13,855 bases of DNA from assembly GCA_002440765.1 (NCBI GenBank), contig DJVC01000127.1, forward strand, positions 1-13,855, in the 5' to 3' direction. This DNA comes from a bacterium UBP3_UBA6266. GTDB taxonomy: Bacteria > Auribacterota > UBA6266. Positions within the stretch are counted from its first letter, which is position 1. Each line of letters opens with the position of its first letter. The notes beneath the pieces are model-generated. The model was not told the DNA's origin. It did no database searches and saw nothing but the letters and a program-made list of their open reading frames with translations. Shown one piece after another: positions 5,784 to 13,855 of the stretch. The translations under genes and the position numbers were made by a program.

Positions 5784-7157
5784 ATGGCGGATAAATTTGA
5801 TTATGATGTTGTTGTAATAGGTTGCGGACCGGCAGGTTACATTGGAAGCATAAGAGCATCCAGGCTGGGGCTTAAAACCGCTGTCATTGAGAAGGATGTT
5901 CCGGGCGGAGTTTGTGTAAATGCGGGTTGCATTCCTACAAAGTCCATTATTCACTATGCCGGTATCTTTAATTCGGCGGAAACGCTGAAAGATATGGGGA
6001 TTAAAATAGATGCCGGAAATTTTAATTATAGAAAGGTCTTTGAAAAATCAAGACAGGCTTCGGAAATGCTTTCCAAAGGGGTCCGTTATCTGCTCAGGCA
6101 GGCCGGCGTGGAACTTATAGCGGGGAATGCTGTTATAAAATCCGGGAATGAAATATCGGTTGACGGAAAACAAATTATCAGTTCCGGTAAAATAATTATT
6201 GCCACCGGTTCAAGGCCCCGGCCGGTTGAAGGATTTGATATCGATGAAAAACAGATACTATCGTCCACAGGCGCTCTGATGCTTGAGCGGCTTCCGAAAA
6301 GCGTATTAATAATCGGAAGCGGCGCGATAGGCGCGGAATTTTCGTATATAATGAACTCTTTCGGGGTTGAGGTTTATATTGCAGAGATTATGGACAGGAT
6401 TCTGCCCCAGGAAGATGAAGAAGCTTCTCTGGTGGTAAAAAGGGCATTTGTAAAAAAAGGTATCAGAATCCATACGGGAAGCGCCGTAGTTTTGGCGGGC
6501 AGGGATGAAAAAACTCTTAAGGTTCTGGTAAAAAAGAACGGGAAAGAAGAATATATCGCGGTGGAGAAAGTACTCGTTGCGGCGGGCAGGATCCCGAATA
6601 CGGAAAACATCGGGCTTGAAAACATAAAAGTTAAAACGGAAAAAGGGTTTATTTCAGTGGGTGACTATTATCAGACCGATGAAAAAAATGTGTTTGCCGC
6701 GGGGGATGTGATAAATTCTCCTCTTCTGGCGCATCTTGCCTCAAAAGAAGCTGAAATTGCCGCGGATTATATTGCGGGCGGGAATCCTGTCAAACGTGTG
6801 GATGTTTCGAATATCCCGAGAGTGGTTTATTCAGAACCTCAGATAGCGGGTTTCGGGCCTGCGGAAGCCGAATTGATAAGAAGCAAAACAAATTATAAAA
6901 AAATTGTTTTTCAGTATAAGGCCTGTCCTAAAGCCGTTATTGAAAATAAAACCGAAGGATTTATCAAAATCCTGTACAATCCTTCGAATAACGATATTGT
7001 TGCTGTTTATATTGCCGGCGCGGAAGCGGCTGAGTTAATACATGAACTTTTGCTTGCGAAGACCGGCGGGCTGAACCTGGGACATGTTGCGGATATGATA
7101 CATGCCCATCCCACTCTTTCGGAAATAAACATGGAAGCGGCGAAGGGGATTGCCTGA
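5784..7157 (+). CDS. lpdA: Dihydrolipoyl dehydrogenase (E3)
   Basis: Flavoprotein disulfide reductase that reoxidises dihydrolipoamide with NAD+ in 2-oxo-acid dehydrogenase complexes or the glycine cleavage system; cytoplasmic. It is full length at 457 aa. The FAD-binding motif is at residues 9-18 (VVVIGCGPAG). The redox-active pair is C44-x4-C49 in GGVCVNAGCIPTKS. The NAD-binding motif is near 174-184 (LIIGSGAIGAE). The second FAD contact is 'VFAAGDV', and the C-terminal dimer-interface catalytic motif is HAHPTLSE. These features separate it from mercuric and glutathione reductases. No E1, E2, lipoyl protein or glycine cleavage genes lie nearby, so its partner complex is unknown. It is divergent from the secreted-protein gene and converges on the kinase gene with only 22 bases between stops. 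Confidence 0.95.
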   Translation: MADKFDYDVVVIGCGPAGYIGSIRASRLGLKTAVIEKDVPGGVCVNAGCIPTKSIIHYAGIFNSAETLKDMGIKIDAGNFNYRKVFEKSRQASEMLSKGVRYLLRQAGVELIAGNAVIKSGNEISVDGKQIISSGKIIIATGSRPRPVEGFDIDEKQILSSTGALMLERLPKSVLIIGSGAIGAEFSYIMNSFGVEVYIAEIMDRILPQEDEEASLVVKRAFVKKGIRIHTGSAVVLAGRDEKTLKVLVKKNGKEEYIAVEKVLVAAGRIPNTENIGLENIKVKTEKGFISVGDYYQTDEKNVFAAGDVINSPLLAHLASKEAEIAADYIAGGNPVKRVDVSNIPRVVYSEPQIAGFGPAEAELIRSKTNYKKIVFQYKACPKAVIENKTEGFIKILYNPSNNDIVAVYIAGAEAAELIHELLLAKTGGLNLGHVADMIHAHPTLSEINMEAAKGIA

Positions 7158-7160
7158 GGC

Positions 7161-7181
7161 CCGGGAAACCGGTTCGTTTTT
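7161..7181 (+). terminator. Possible short terminator after lpd
   Basis: CCGG-GAAA-CCGG forms a 4-bp GC stem closed by a GNRA tetraloop, followed by TTCG and TTTTTATT. It sits 3 bases after the lpd stop and overlaps the end of the convergent kinase gene. The stem is short for an intrinsic terminator. Confidence 0.35.
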
Positions 7182-9999
7182 ATTGCTCTGATAACTCTTC
7201 TATATACTTCAGCGCCAGCTCTAACGGCCAGTCTATTCCTTTGGTCTCTTTTACGCATTTTTCCATATATTCGACCGTCCTGTCGAAATCACCCTGAAAA
7301 TAAAATTTTCTTCCTATAAAATAAGGAGGGTCGTTGTTGAATTCGCTTGTCCCGTTTGAGAAAACATTCTCCAGGTCTTCATATGAAAGCTGGCCGAGAT
7401 AAAAAAGGCTGATAGAATAAATCACTTCATAACCGGATTTTGCAAATTGGTAATCCACCTCTTTTAACAGCCTCTCGGCCTCAGCTATGTCATTTACATC
7501 GTAACAGACATCCGCATACCATATTAACGCCCAGCCGTATTGCTCCTTCATATCGCTGTATTTTCCCATACAGTCCTTTAAAGCCTCGATGCATTTGTTT
7601 ATTTTACCCGTAAGCCTGTAGCAGTGGGAAAGGTCGATCTGGTTCCATGCGCATATATATCTCTGGTCGCTGTAGGTCCTGTTGACTTTTTCGTACGTTG
7701 ACAAGGCGTCTTCAAATCTTTTCTGATGCCTGTAGATGTTTGCCGTTTTATTTAAGGCAAGAGCGCACTGGGCCCTGTAGGAGCCGTAGTACAGCAGGAT
7801 GTTCTGGAATGCGAGCCTTGCCCTTGTCATATCTCCGAATTCAGTCCATGCTTCGCCTATTTGCACCTGGGTATCGCAGTAGAGGTTTTTATGCTCCGGG
7901 AAATTGGTTACCAGAAATGAAAGGCTTTCTTCAAGCGAATCGATTTCCGAAGCTGAAATATCCCCGATATTGGCCCGCACATCTTTTAATTTTTGGTTAA
8001 TGACATTTGTATATGTGGATACTATATTGCTGAGAACAGCGTTCCTGGGGAATGTTCTGAGGCATTCAAGGAAAACCCTGTCCGCTTCTTTTTCCAATCC
8101 CATAGAGAGGTAACAAAGGCCGATATGGTACATTGAATGAGCCGCGAGGTCTTCGTATTCAGGGTATGAGTTGATAATCTTTTTATATTCGTTTATAGCC
8201 TGGTGATACTGTTCCATTTTTTCATATGCTATACCGATCCAGAATTGTCCGAGAGAGACTATTTCTTTCCTGTCATTGTATGTGCCGGTTATTTCGTTGA
8301 ATTCGTTTATGGCCTCATTATACAGCCCTCTCTCCAGGAATTTTTCCCCCGCTACAAGCGGGGATGTTTTTAAAGGCGTGCTTAATCTATACAGCTTGAA
8401 ATTATCAAACCTTACATGGGAACCCCACGTATCAAGCCCCGCATACTGGTTTTCCATTGATATGAAAGGCATATAATCCACTATCCTCAATATGAGCCGG
8501 TTGTCTACAAAGAGCCTCACGTCTTTTCCTACTTTTTCCACCCTTATTTTATATTTTCTGTTGGGCTCAACCTTAAGTAGTGATGTCTGGTTCAGGATAT
8601 TGGGAGCGTAACCTTTTGTTATTGCGGTTTTCTGGTTTTTCCAGCCGCCTATGTGAAAGACATAACCGGTTGTTCTTGCTTCGTCAGATATAAAACATTG
8701 TATGTTATTGTCGTGCGGCGGGACGGTGTAGGCGTCAAACGTCATTTTCAGATCGCCGGACACGGGAATCTTTTTGAGGATTATAAACGCGTTCTCCCAG
8801 CTTTGAACGGATAATTCCCCGTTTTCTATTTTCCAGACCGAGTGGTCTTCCCGGGTATCTATTATTCTTTTCCCCGCGAACGCTTCCCAGTTGCTGCCTA
8901 TTTCCTGTCTGTTGAAGTCATCTTCAAAAATCGGCGCCCACTTTGCCATTTCAAGAATTTTCTGGCTTATGATATAACTGCCGCTGGATCCGCTTATTAT
9001 TACGATAGCCGCAATTGCCATGGACAGGAATTTGTATTTTCTTATTCTTCTTATCATCCTGTCAAAAGAGGTCGGCCTTCTTGCCAGGACGAGCTCTCCG
9101 TTCCGGAACCGGTTGATATCATCGATGAACTCGCGTACCGTCTGGTAGCGTTTATCGGGGCTTTTTTCCATTGCTTTTAAGATGACCGCTTCTATGTCTA
9201 CCGGGATTTCCGGATTTGCTTTTCTCGGATATCTGGGATCCTGCTCCACGATTTTTTTTATTATTTCCAGGTTGGAACGTCCTTTGAACGGGACTTCCCC
9301 GATAAGTATCCTGTAGAGCAGCACACCGAGAGAAAAAATATCGGAACGCTTATCCAGTTTGTTCTTTAATTCCGGGTTTGCCTGTTCGGGAGACATGTAG
9401 GAAGGGGTCCCTATCACTTTATTTGATGTTATTTCTTCGGTTGCTTCGACTTTCGCGAGACCGAAATCTGCTATTAAAGGGTGCCCTTCTTCGTCTATTA
9501 TTATATTTGACGGTTTGATATCCCTGTGTATTATCCCGTGCTCATGGGCGTAATTAAGCCCTTCTCCCACCTGGACTATTATGTTCAACGCTTCTTCAAG
9601 AGAGATTTTTTCTTTTTTAAGCTTATCCTCGAGCGTTTCCCCCTGTATGTATTCCATTGCATAAAAATAAATGTGTTTATCCTTGCCGAATTCGAGGATG
9701 GTTACTATGTTCGGATGCCTTAGTTGTGCCGCCGATGTGGCTTCGATTTCAAAACGTTTGACGATTTCGGTAAAAGCGCTCAACGAGTTGGGAATTACTT
9801 TTATCGCGACTTTTCTTTTGAGTGACGGCTGGTAAGCTTCATACACGACTCCCATAGCCCCGTGCCCGATGGTTCCGATGATTTTGTAATCACTTATTCT
9901 CTGCGGAACCTCCTGTTCGATTTCGGTTCCGGCGGGAATATTCACCGGCGGTTCCGTCTTATGGAGGCTCGGGTCGTATTTATCGAATTTGTTGTCCAT
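7180..9999 (-). CDS. Membrane Ser/Thr protein kinase with C-terminal concanavalin-like and TPR domains
   Basis: Hanks-type (PknB-like) kinase, 939 aa. The kinase domain is at about 38-300, with glycine loop G45-x-G47-x2-G50, Lys K67, HRD D160, N165, DFG D178 and the 'GTPSYMSPEQ' activation segment, so all catalytic residues are present. Basic residues (RRIRKYK) precede one transmembrane helix at about 324-345. After it come a jelly-roll region at about 355-540, opening 'FEDDFNRQ.IGSNW' and closing 'VRFDNFKLYRL' as in LamG/DUF1080-like domains, and then TPR repeats from about 545 to the end. With a cytoplasmic kinase, the sandwich and TPRs would lie outside the inner membrane and could sense a glycan, wall or protein ligand. 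The ATG at 9999 is 3 bases after the stop of the sigma-54 activator gene, indicating translational coupling. Its ribosome site is weak (AGAAGA). Substrate and ligand are inferred, not shown. Confidence 0.92.
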   Translation of the reverse strand: MDNKFDKYDPSLHKTEPPVNIPAGTEIEQEVPQRISDYKIIGTIGHGAMGVVYEAYQPSLKRKVAIKVIPNSLSAFTEIVKRFEIEATSAAQLRHPNIVTILEFGKDKHIYFYAMEYIQGETLEDKLKKEKISLEEALNIIVQVGEGLNYAHEHGIIHRDIKPSNIIIDEEGHPLIADFGLAKVEATEEITSNKVIGTPSYMSPEQANPELKNKLDKRSDIFSLGVLLYRILIGEVPFKGRSNLEIIKKIVEQDPRYPRKANPEIPVDIEAVILKAMEKSPDKRYQTVREFIDDINRFRNGELVLARRPTSFDRMIRRIRKYKFLSMAIAAIVIISGSSGSYIISQKILEMAKWAPIFEDDFNRQEIGSNWEAFAGKRIIDTREDHSVWKIENGELSVQSWENAFIILKKIPVSGDLKMTFDAYTVPPHDNNIQCFISDEARTTGYVFHIGGWKNQKTAITKGYAPNILNQTSLLKVEPNRKYKIRVEKVGKDVRLFVDNRLILRIVDYMPFISMENQYAGLDTWGSHVRFDNFKLYRLSTPLKTSPLVAGEKFLERGLYNEAINEFNEITGTYNDRKEIVSLGQFWIGIAYEKMEQYHQAINEYKKIINSYPEYEDLAAHSMYHIGLCYLSMGLEKEADRVFLECLRTFPRNAVLSNIVSTYTNVINQKLKDVRANIGDISASEIDSLEESLSFLVTNFPEHKNLYCDTQVQIGEAWTEFGDMTRARLAFQNILLYYGSYRAQCALALNKTANIYRHQKRFEDALSTYEKVNRTYSDQRYICAWNQIDLSHCYRLTGKINKCIEALKDCMGKYSDMKEQYGWALIWYADVCYDVNDIAEAERLLKEVDYQFAKSGYEVIYSISLFYLGQLSYEDLENVFSNGTSEFNNDPPYFIGRKFYFQGDFDRTVEYMEKCVKETKGIDWPLELALKYIEELSEQ

Positions 10000-10002
10000 T
10001 GG

Positions 10003-11898
10003 TTATTTTTTTTCTTCTATCCGGTATGCCTGGATTTTCTTATATAAGGTCGTGCGGTCTATTCCAAGCATCTCAGCGGTTTTTTTCTTGTTCCATCCTG
10101 TCAGTTCCAGTGTCCTTACTATATGTTTTTTCTCTATTTCTTTGAGGGAAAGCATCCCGGAAACCGTGTCTATGGTTTTGGTTGCTGACCCGCGGAGTAT
10201 CTCATAAGGGAGATCGTTCGGCAGTATGGGATCGTTTTTCCCGAGGATCATTGTTTTTTCAATGACATTTTTAAGTTCCCTCACATTGCCCGGCCACCTG
10301 TATGCCTGCAGCACATCCAGCGCTTCTTTTGATATGGCCTTGATTTTTCTCGGGCTGTTTTCCATAAAGATTTTCATAAAATGCTTTACAAGCGGGGGGA
10401 TATCTCCCGTCCGGTCCCGCAGCGGCGGGATTTTAAAATTAATTATATTAAGCCTGTAATAAAGATCCTGCCGGAAAGTCCCTCTTTTAACGGCTTCTCC
10501 CAGGTCCTGATTCGTGGATGCTATCAGCCGGACCTCAACTTTCATGGGCTGGGTGCCTCCCACATTATAAAACTCTCCGTGCTCAAGGACTCTTAACAGG
10601 TTTGCCTGTACCCCTGAGTCGAGCTCTCCTATTTCATCGAGCACTATAGTTCCGCCGTTGGCTTTTTCAAAAAGGCCTTTTTTGTTATACGCGGCTCCTG
10701 TAAAAGCGCCTTTGACATGCCCGAAAAGTTCGCTTGCCGCCAGGTTTTTTGTAAAAGTCGCGCAGTTTACGACAACAAAAGCATTATCCTTGAGTTTGCT
10801 GTTGAAGTGGATTGCCCTTGCAACCAGTTCTTTTCCCGTTCCGCTTTCCCCTTCTATCAGGACAGTTGAATTTGTCGGCGCGACAACCGCGATTTTGCTT
10901 AATAATTCCTGGATGGCCGAATCTCTCCCTATTATCTGGTGGGTGATATTCAATGCGGTTTCAAGTTCGTGTTTCTCTTCCTTTAGTTTTTCTTTCAATT
11001 CTATGTTTTTCAGCACGTTATCGATTTGGTGGACGATTGCCGACAGGAGATTAAGCGTCGAATCGTCATATTTTTCCTTATCGGTTGACTCTACGTGTAT
11101 GGCCCCTATGCATATTTTATTCATTCTCAGCGGTGTGACCATAATGCTTCCGGAAAGGCCGCTTTTGGCCGAAGGTTCTTTTGGTGTCGCGAGTACGGCT
11201 ACATTTTCGTTCAATACTTTATCGAACGTCGTTGCCGAGAAAGAAGGCAGGTTTTCCGGAGCGTTCTCTCTTTTGAGCAGGGCGGCGATCTTCAGGATTG
11301 CATCCCCCCCTGATTTAAGCATAATGGCGACGCAATCGGCTTCGAAATGGGAGAGTATGTTATGACAAAGCTCGTCAAAAAGTTCTTCCCTGCTAAGGAT
11401 ATCGGCAATACGCGACGTCAGCTTGAACAGGAAAGCGAGATTTATCTTCATCTCTTTTATTGAAGTAACGTCGTCTTTTTTTACTGTCTGTTCCAGGTAA
11501 CTGGTGTCACCGCCCGCGAGTATTGACATAATATCCGTTTCGACTTCGTGCGTAGAGGAACCTGTCGTGTCAAGAAGCGTCTTATTCCCGGATTTTTTAT
11601 CTTTGGCGAGAGTCTCGGTAAATATTATTTCGGTATTCCCGATGGTGATTTTGTCTCCTGTTTTCAGGTAGTGTTCGTTTGTGCGCTTGTCATTGATGCA
11701 CAGGCCGTAACTGCTTCCGACATCTTCAATGCGCCAGCGGTTTATTTCATAGCATAGCTTCACATGTTTTCTTGAAACGGACTTATCGCTTAAATTTATG
11801 TGATTGGTCGTCCCGCGCCCTATCAGGATTTCGGGAGACGGCTTTATCTCAACTATCTTTTCTGTCGGGAGTTCATAATTAATGATTAAAAAAGACAT
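10003..11898 (-). CDS. FHA-GAF sigma-54-dependent transcriptional activator (NtrC-type AAA+, Fis HTH)
   Basis: Enhancer-binding protein, 631 aa. Domains: FHA at 1-95 with G27-R28, S42-x2-H45 and N69, the phosphothreonine-binding signature; a Ser/Thr-rich linker at about 103-146; GAF at about 155-300; a short charged helix; AAA+ core at about 322-560 with Walker A G350-ESGTGK-356, the sigma-54 contact loop GAFTGA at 397-402 and Walker B D421-E422; and a Fis-type helix-turn-helix at about 605-627 (TAEMLGIDRTTLYKKI). The intact GAFTGA means it should open sigma-54 promoters. There is no receiver domain: FHA and GAF replace the usual two-component input, so control by Ser/Thr phosphorylation or a small ligand is expected. 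The ATG at 11898 has an upstream GGAGA 8 bases away and a good sigma-70 promoter. The partner kinase gene follows after 3 bases. Confidence 0.94.
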   Translation of the reverse strand: MSFLIINYELPTEKIVEIKPSPEILIGRGTTNHINLSDKSVSRKHVKLCYEINRWRIEDVGSSYGLCINDKRTNEHYLKTGDKITIGNTEIIFTETLAKDKKSGNKTLLDTTGSSTHEVETDIMSILAGGDTSYLEQTVKKDDVTSIKEMKINLAFLFKLTSRIADILSREELFDELCHNILSHFEADCVAIMLKSGGDAILKIAALLKRENAPENLPSFSATTFDKVLNENVAVLATPKEPSAKSGLSGSIMVTPLRMNKICIGAIHVESTDKEKYDDSTLNLLSAIVHQIDNVLKNIELKEKLKEEKHELETALNITHQIIGRDSAIQELLSKIAVVAPTNSTVLIEGESGTGKELVARAIHFNSKLKDNAFVVVNCATFTKNLAASELFGHVKGAFTGAAYNKKGLFEKANGGTIVLDEIGELDSGVQANLLRVLEHGEFYNVGGTQPMKVEVRLIASTNQDLGEAVKRGTFRQDLYYRLNIINFKIPPLRDRTGDIPPLVKHFMKIFMENSPRKIKAISKEALDVLQAYRWPGNVRELKNVIEKTMILGKNDPILPNDLPYEILRGSATKTIDTVSGMLSLKEIEKKHIVRTLELTGWNKKKTAEMLGIDRTTLYKKIQAYRIEEKK

Positions 11899-11932
11899 TT
11901 TTATTTTCTCCGGTTATCGGAACTCACATTCA

Positions 11933-11961
11933 AATATACGCTTAAAAGGCAAAAGTGTCAA
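11933..11961 (-). promoter_or_regulatory. Sigma-70 promoter of the activator-kinase operon
   Basis: On the minus strand, TTGACA (11961-11956), a 17-base spacer and TATATT (11938-11933). The -35 is perfect and the -10 matches five of six. The predicted start is near 11926, about 28 bases before the activator ATG. It sits in the 99-base gap after the upstream gene, so the operon need not depend on read-through. Confidence 0.75.
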
Positions 11962-11997
11962 GTTAACGTGTTGATATAATGGACACAATTAGCGGAC

Positions 11998-13855
11998 TTA
12001 CTGCTCATTTTGGTTGGAAAATACGGATTCGCTTTGTGTTGAAAATTGCAACTTATCTAAGAGAGCCTTTCTTTTTTTATCCAGGGTTTTCCTTGGGAAA
12101 TGCGCTTTCGCGAAGATTTCCACCTCATTTTTCGCAAGATATGCCCATGTTGTTGCCGCCAGGCATAAAGCGTCTTCCCTTACAACATCATCTATAACGT
12201 CGGGGCCTCTTGTATCTATGACGTTATTCTTGGGCCATGAATAGGGAACGCCTCTCGCGCCGGTCGGGAATTCATATGAAGTGTCGTAAATCGCTTTTAT
12301 AAGTTCAATTGATTTCTCATAATCTCCAAGAAGTTTGTAACAGTAAGCCATCTGGCCTGTCCCTTCAAGCCATATCGCGTCGCCGAAATCATCATCGAAA
12401 GCGTTGTTCGGGAGGTCCCAGTATTCGTAAGCGGAAATTTCTTTATTACCGTCCGTTACGGTTACTCTCATAAGCCGCTCCGCTTCTTTCATCATATCCC
12501 TCGCGAGGGATATATCGCCTTCTTCAATGAAATAGATTGCGGCCCAGGAAGCTATGGTGTCAAGCGCTTTAACGAAATCAAACTGTCCCCTGATGAACAT
12601 TTTTCCTCTTTCCCATGTATCCGGAGAACCCCATGTCCGCGCGTCGCAAAGCCAGGGTTTTTCATAATAAAGGTCGTCCGCGGCACCGTCGCCGTCATCA
12701 TCTCTTCCCGTTTCGATATATCCGGGAGGAAGGCGGACGCCGTAATCCGCGTTTCCCCAGACCGAATGTTCAAGAAAGTTTTTTACTCCGAGATGTTTCA
12801 GGTTTTTTGACCGCCAGAGATATGCCGACAGGTTACCGGCTGTCTTGTCATCTTTGTAAGTTTCTATATTTTCAAGAGGGGTGATTGAATACGGTTTATG
12901 CACGGTGTAATAAGGCTCGAGGTCTTTTGTGAAAAACCATGTAAGGGCGTTTTCGAGTATCTGTGAATGAGCTTTCATATTGGGGATGTAAGTCGATATG
13001 TAGGGACTGTATTTTATTCCTTTGACTTCCTGCTGGGTCATTACATTGTAGAAAAAGTCAAAGATATCACCTCTGAAATAAATTGATTTCCCCTCATTGT
13101 TTTTCCCGTGTTTTTTAAAATACAGGAAGTCTCCCACGGGCTCGTATTTGTAGGTGAGATAATCCCAGTTCTCTATACCGTCCAGGTCAACGGAAGCCTG
13201 CAGGAGTGATATTTTCCCGTCTTCGTTTGCCCCGTAAAGTATGGGAATAATAGTATAATGGTTGGTTGAAATGGGATTGCCCGAATTGTTTGTCCTTTCT
13301 TCTTTCGCGCTGATGTTCGGGGTATGCCCCGAGTTTAACTCGCTTATGGGCCCCCTCACTTCCCCTGTTCCCTGGTCATGCAGGTAGTAAACAAGCCTGC
13401 TTCGTTTGTAATCAGGGGATGACCAGACCAGGATGTTTTCATAAGGGGGAGCGGCTTCGAAAGCGAAGGTAAGCCTTCCGTCTAATTCTTCCCAGTTGTC
13501 TATCTCATCGGGTTCCTTCTGCGCTTCGGATAAATCGGGCATATAATTTTCGTTGACATCCATCATTTCCGAAGGGTTGTCTATGCCGTCTTTATAGATT
13601 TTTGTGATAACGATATTTCTTCCGAAATTCTGTATCGGCCCGACTTCCTGGACGCCGAGAAACTTGACCCCGAAAAGGGAATTGTAGAGCGCCGCCCTGC
13701 ATGTTCCGAATACACATCCTCCTTTATCCATGAATTCCTGAAGTTTTGTTACGCATTTTAATTTTGATACGGGCGTATTCGGAAGTATCAGGACTTTTGT
13801 CCCCAGTATGGGAGGGTTGACGTCTCCGGCCCGTATGTTTATTATCGAATACGGT
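11998..13855 (-). CDS. Large protein of unknown function with N-terminal GATase1-like domain, 5' end cut by window edge
   Basis: I do not recognise a named family. The frame is open to the right edge, 41 codons beyond the first visible Met (13731), and those codons encode well-structured sequence (VLILPNTPVSKL...LQEF). So the real start is outside the window and the Met is internal. This N-terminal part resembles class I glutamine-amidotransferase/BPL-N-like folds: a 'VLILPN' strand, then GGCVFGTCRAALY with a Cys (codon 13701-13699) at the nucleophile-elbow position. A middle region of about 250 residues is unassigned. A DxDxDG acidic loop (RDDDGDGAADD, about 12673-12702) suggests Ca2+ binding and an extracytoplasmic location. 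The last 230 residues are helical with Trp/Gly-rich turns (IWLEGTGQMAYCYKLLGDYEKS), reminiscent of alpha-toroid glycosidase folds. Enzymatic activity is not claimed. It precedes the activator operon on the same strand; no terminator is seen between them. Confidence 0.8.
   Translation of the reverse strand, partial: PYSIINIRAGDVNPPILGTKVLILPNTPVSKLKCVTKLQEFMDKGGCVFGTCRAALYNSLFGVKFLGVQEVGPIQNFGRNIVITKIYKDGIDNPSEMMDVNENYMPDLSEAQKEPDEIDNWEELDGRLTFAFEAAPPYENILVWSSPDYKRSRLVYYLHDQGTGEVRGPISELNSGHTPNISAKEERTNNSGNPISTNHYTIIPILYGANEDGKISLLQASVDLDGIENWDYLTYKYEPVGDFLYFKKHGKNNEGKSIYFRGDIFDFFYNVMTQQEVKGIKYSPYISTYIPNMKAHSQILENALTWFFTKDLEPYYTVHKPYSITPLENIETYKDDKTAGNLSAYLWRSKNLKHLGVKNFLEHSVWGNADYGVRLPPGYIETGRDDDGDGAADDLYYEKPWLCDARTWGSPDTWERGKMFIRGQFDFVKALDTIASWAAIYFIEEGDISLARDMMKEAERLMRVTVTDGNKEISAYEYWDLPNNAFDDDFGDAIWLEGTGQMAYCYKLLGDYEKSIELIKAIYDTSYEFPTGARGVPYSWPKNNVIDTRGPDVIDDVVREDALCLAATTWAYLAKNEVEIFAKAHFPRKTLDKKRKALLDKLQFSTQSESVFSNQNEQ

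Noticed and set aside
10658..11365. A 235-codon plus-strand open frame
   Set aside because: It lies entirely antisense to the GAF/AAA+ region of the sigma-54 activator, whose motifs are unambiguous; its translation is low-complexity Ser/Phe/Leu-rich with no domain.
11955..11985. GTGTC...GACAC and GTTAAC symmetry as an operator or terminator
   Set aside because: Arms of only 5 bp with a long loop and no T tract; more simply it overlaps the -35 of a good sigma-70 promoter.
13729..13731. ATG at 13731 as the start of the right-edge gene
   Set aside because: No stop separates it from the window end, and the upstream 41 codons encode a plausible strand-helix unit continuous with the fold.
1..13855. 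CRISPR arrays, tRNA/rRNA genes, transposases, phage genes or toxin-antitoxin pairs
   Set aside because: Looked for spaced direct repeats, cloverleaf-like stretches and mobile-element motifs; none seen by eye.

Overview
The window looks like part of a chromosome from an uncultivated Gram-negative bacterium. It carries an LpxL/HtrB-type acyltransferase, a sigma-54 activator, a Hanks-type Ser/Thr kinase with TPRs, and Tes-like (COG1964-like) radical SAM enzymes. This mix, the moderate GC by eye and the loose gene spacing suggest a lineage of the Omnitrophota/Elusimicrobiota/Firestonebacteria or PVC kind. That placement is inference: there is no rRNA or other phylogenetic marker here. I see no tRNA, CRISPR array, insertion sequence or phage gene.

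Left block (1-3918, plus strand): two related radical SAM proteins overlap by 20 bases, and a lysophospholipid/lipid A-type acyltransferase follows 81 bases later. The first radical SAM gene is cut by the window edge. Both radical SAM proteins have the domain plan of the Tes (tetraether lipid synthase) superfamily, and one contains a long hydrophobic segment, so a lipid-modifying role is attractive but unproven.

Middle block (3985-7157): a PEP synthase/PPDK regulatory protein (minus), then a monocistronic gene for a small secreted beta-sandwich, carbohydrate-binding-like protein (minus). That gene has its own rho-independent terminator, a strong Shine-Dalgarno sequence and a near-canonical sigma-54 promoter (GG-N10-GC). 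A stand-alone dihydrolipoyl dehydrogenase (plus) is transcribed divergently from it.

Right block (7180-13855, minus strand): a large gene of unknown function, running off the right edge, combines a class I glutamine-amidotransferase-like domain with a helical, alpha-toroid-like C-terminal half. Next comes an FHA-GAF-AAA+-Fis sigma-54 activator with its own good sigma-70 promoter. Three bases later begins a membrane Ser/Thr kinase whose C-terminal part carries a concanavalin-like sandwich and TPRs.

Most interesting reading: the kinase, the FHA-containing sigma-54 activator and the sigma-54 promoter of the secreted protein may form one local signalling circuit. In that model an external, perhaps glycan, signal leads to Ser/Thr phosphorylation, phosphopeptide recognition by FHA, sigma-54 activation and secretion of a binding protein. 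The parts are visible in the sequence; the wiring is inference.
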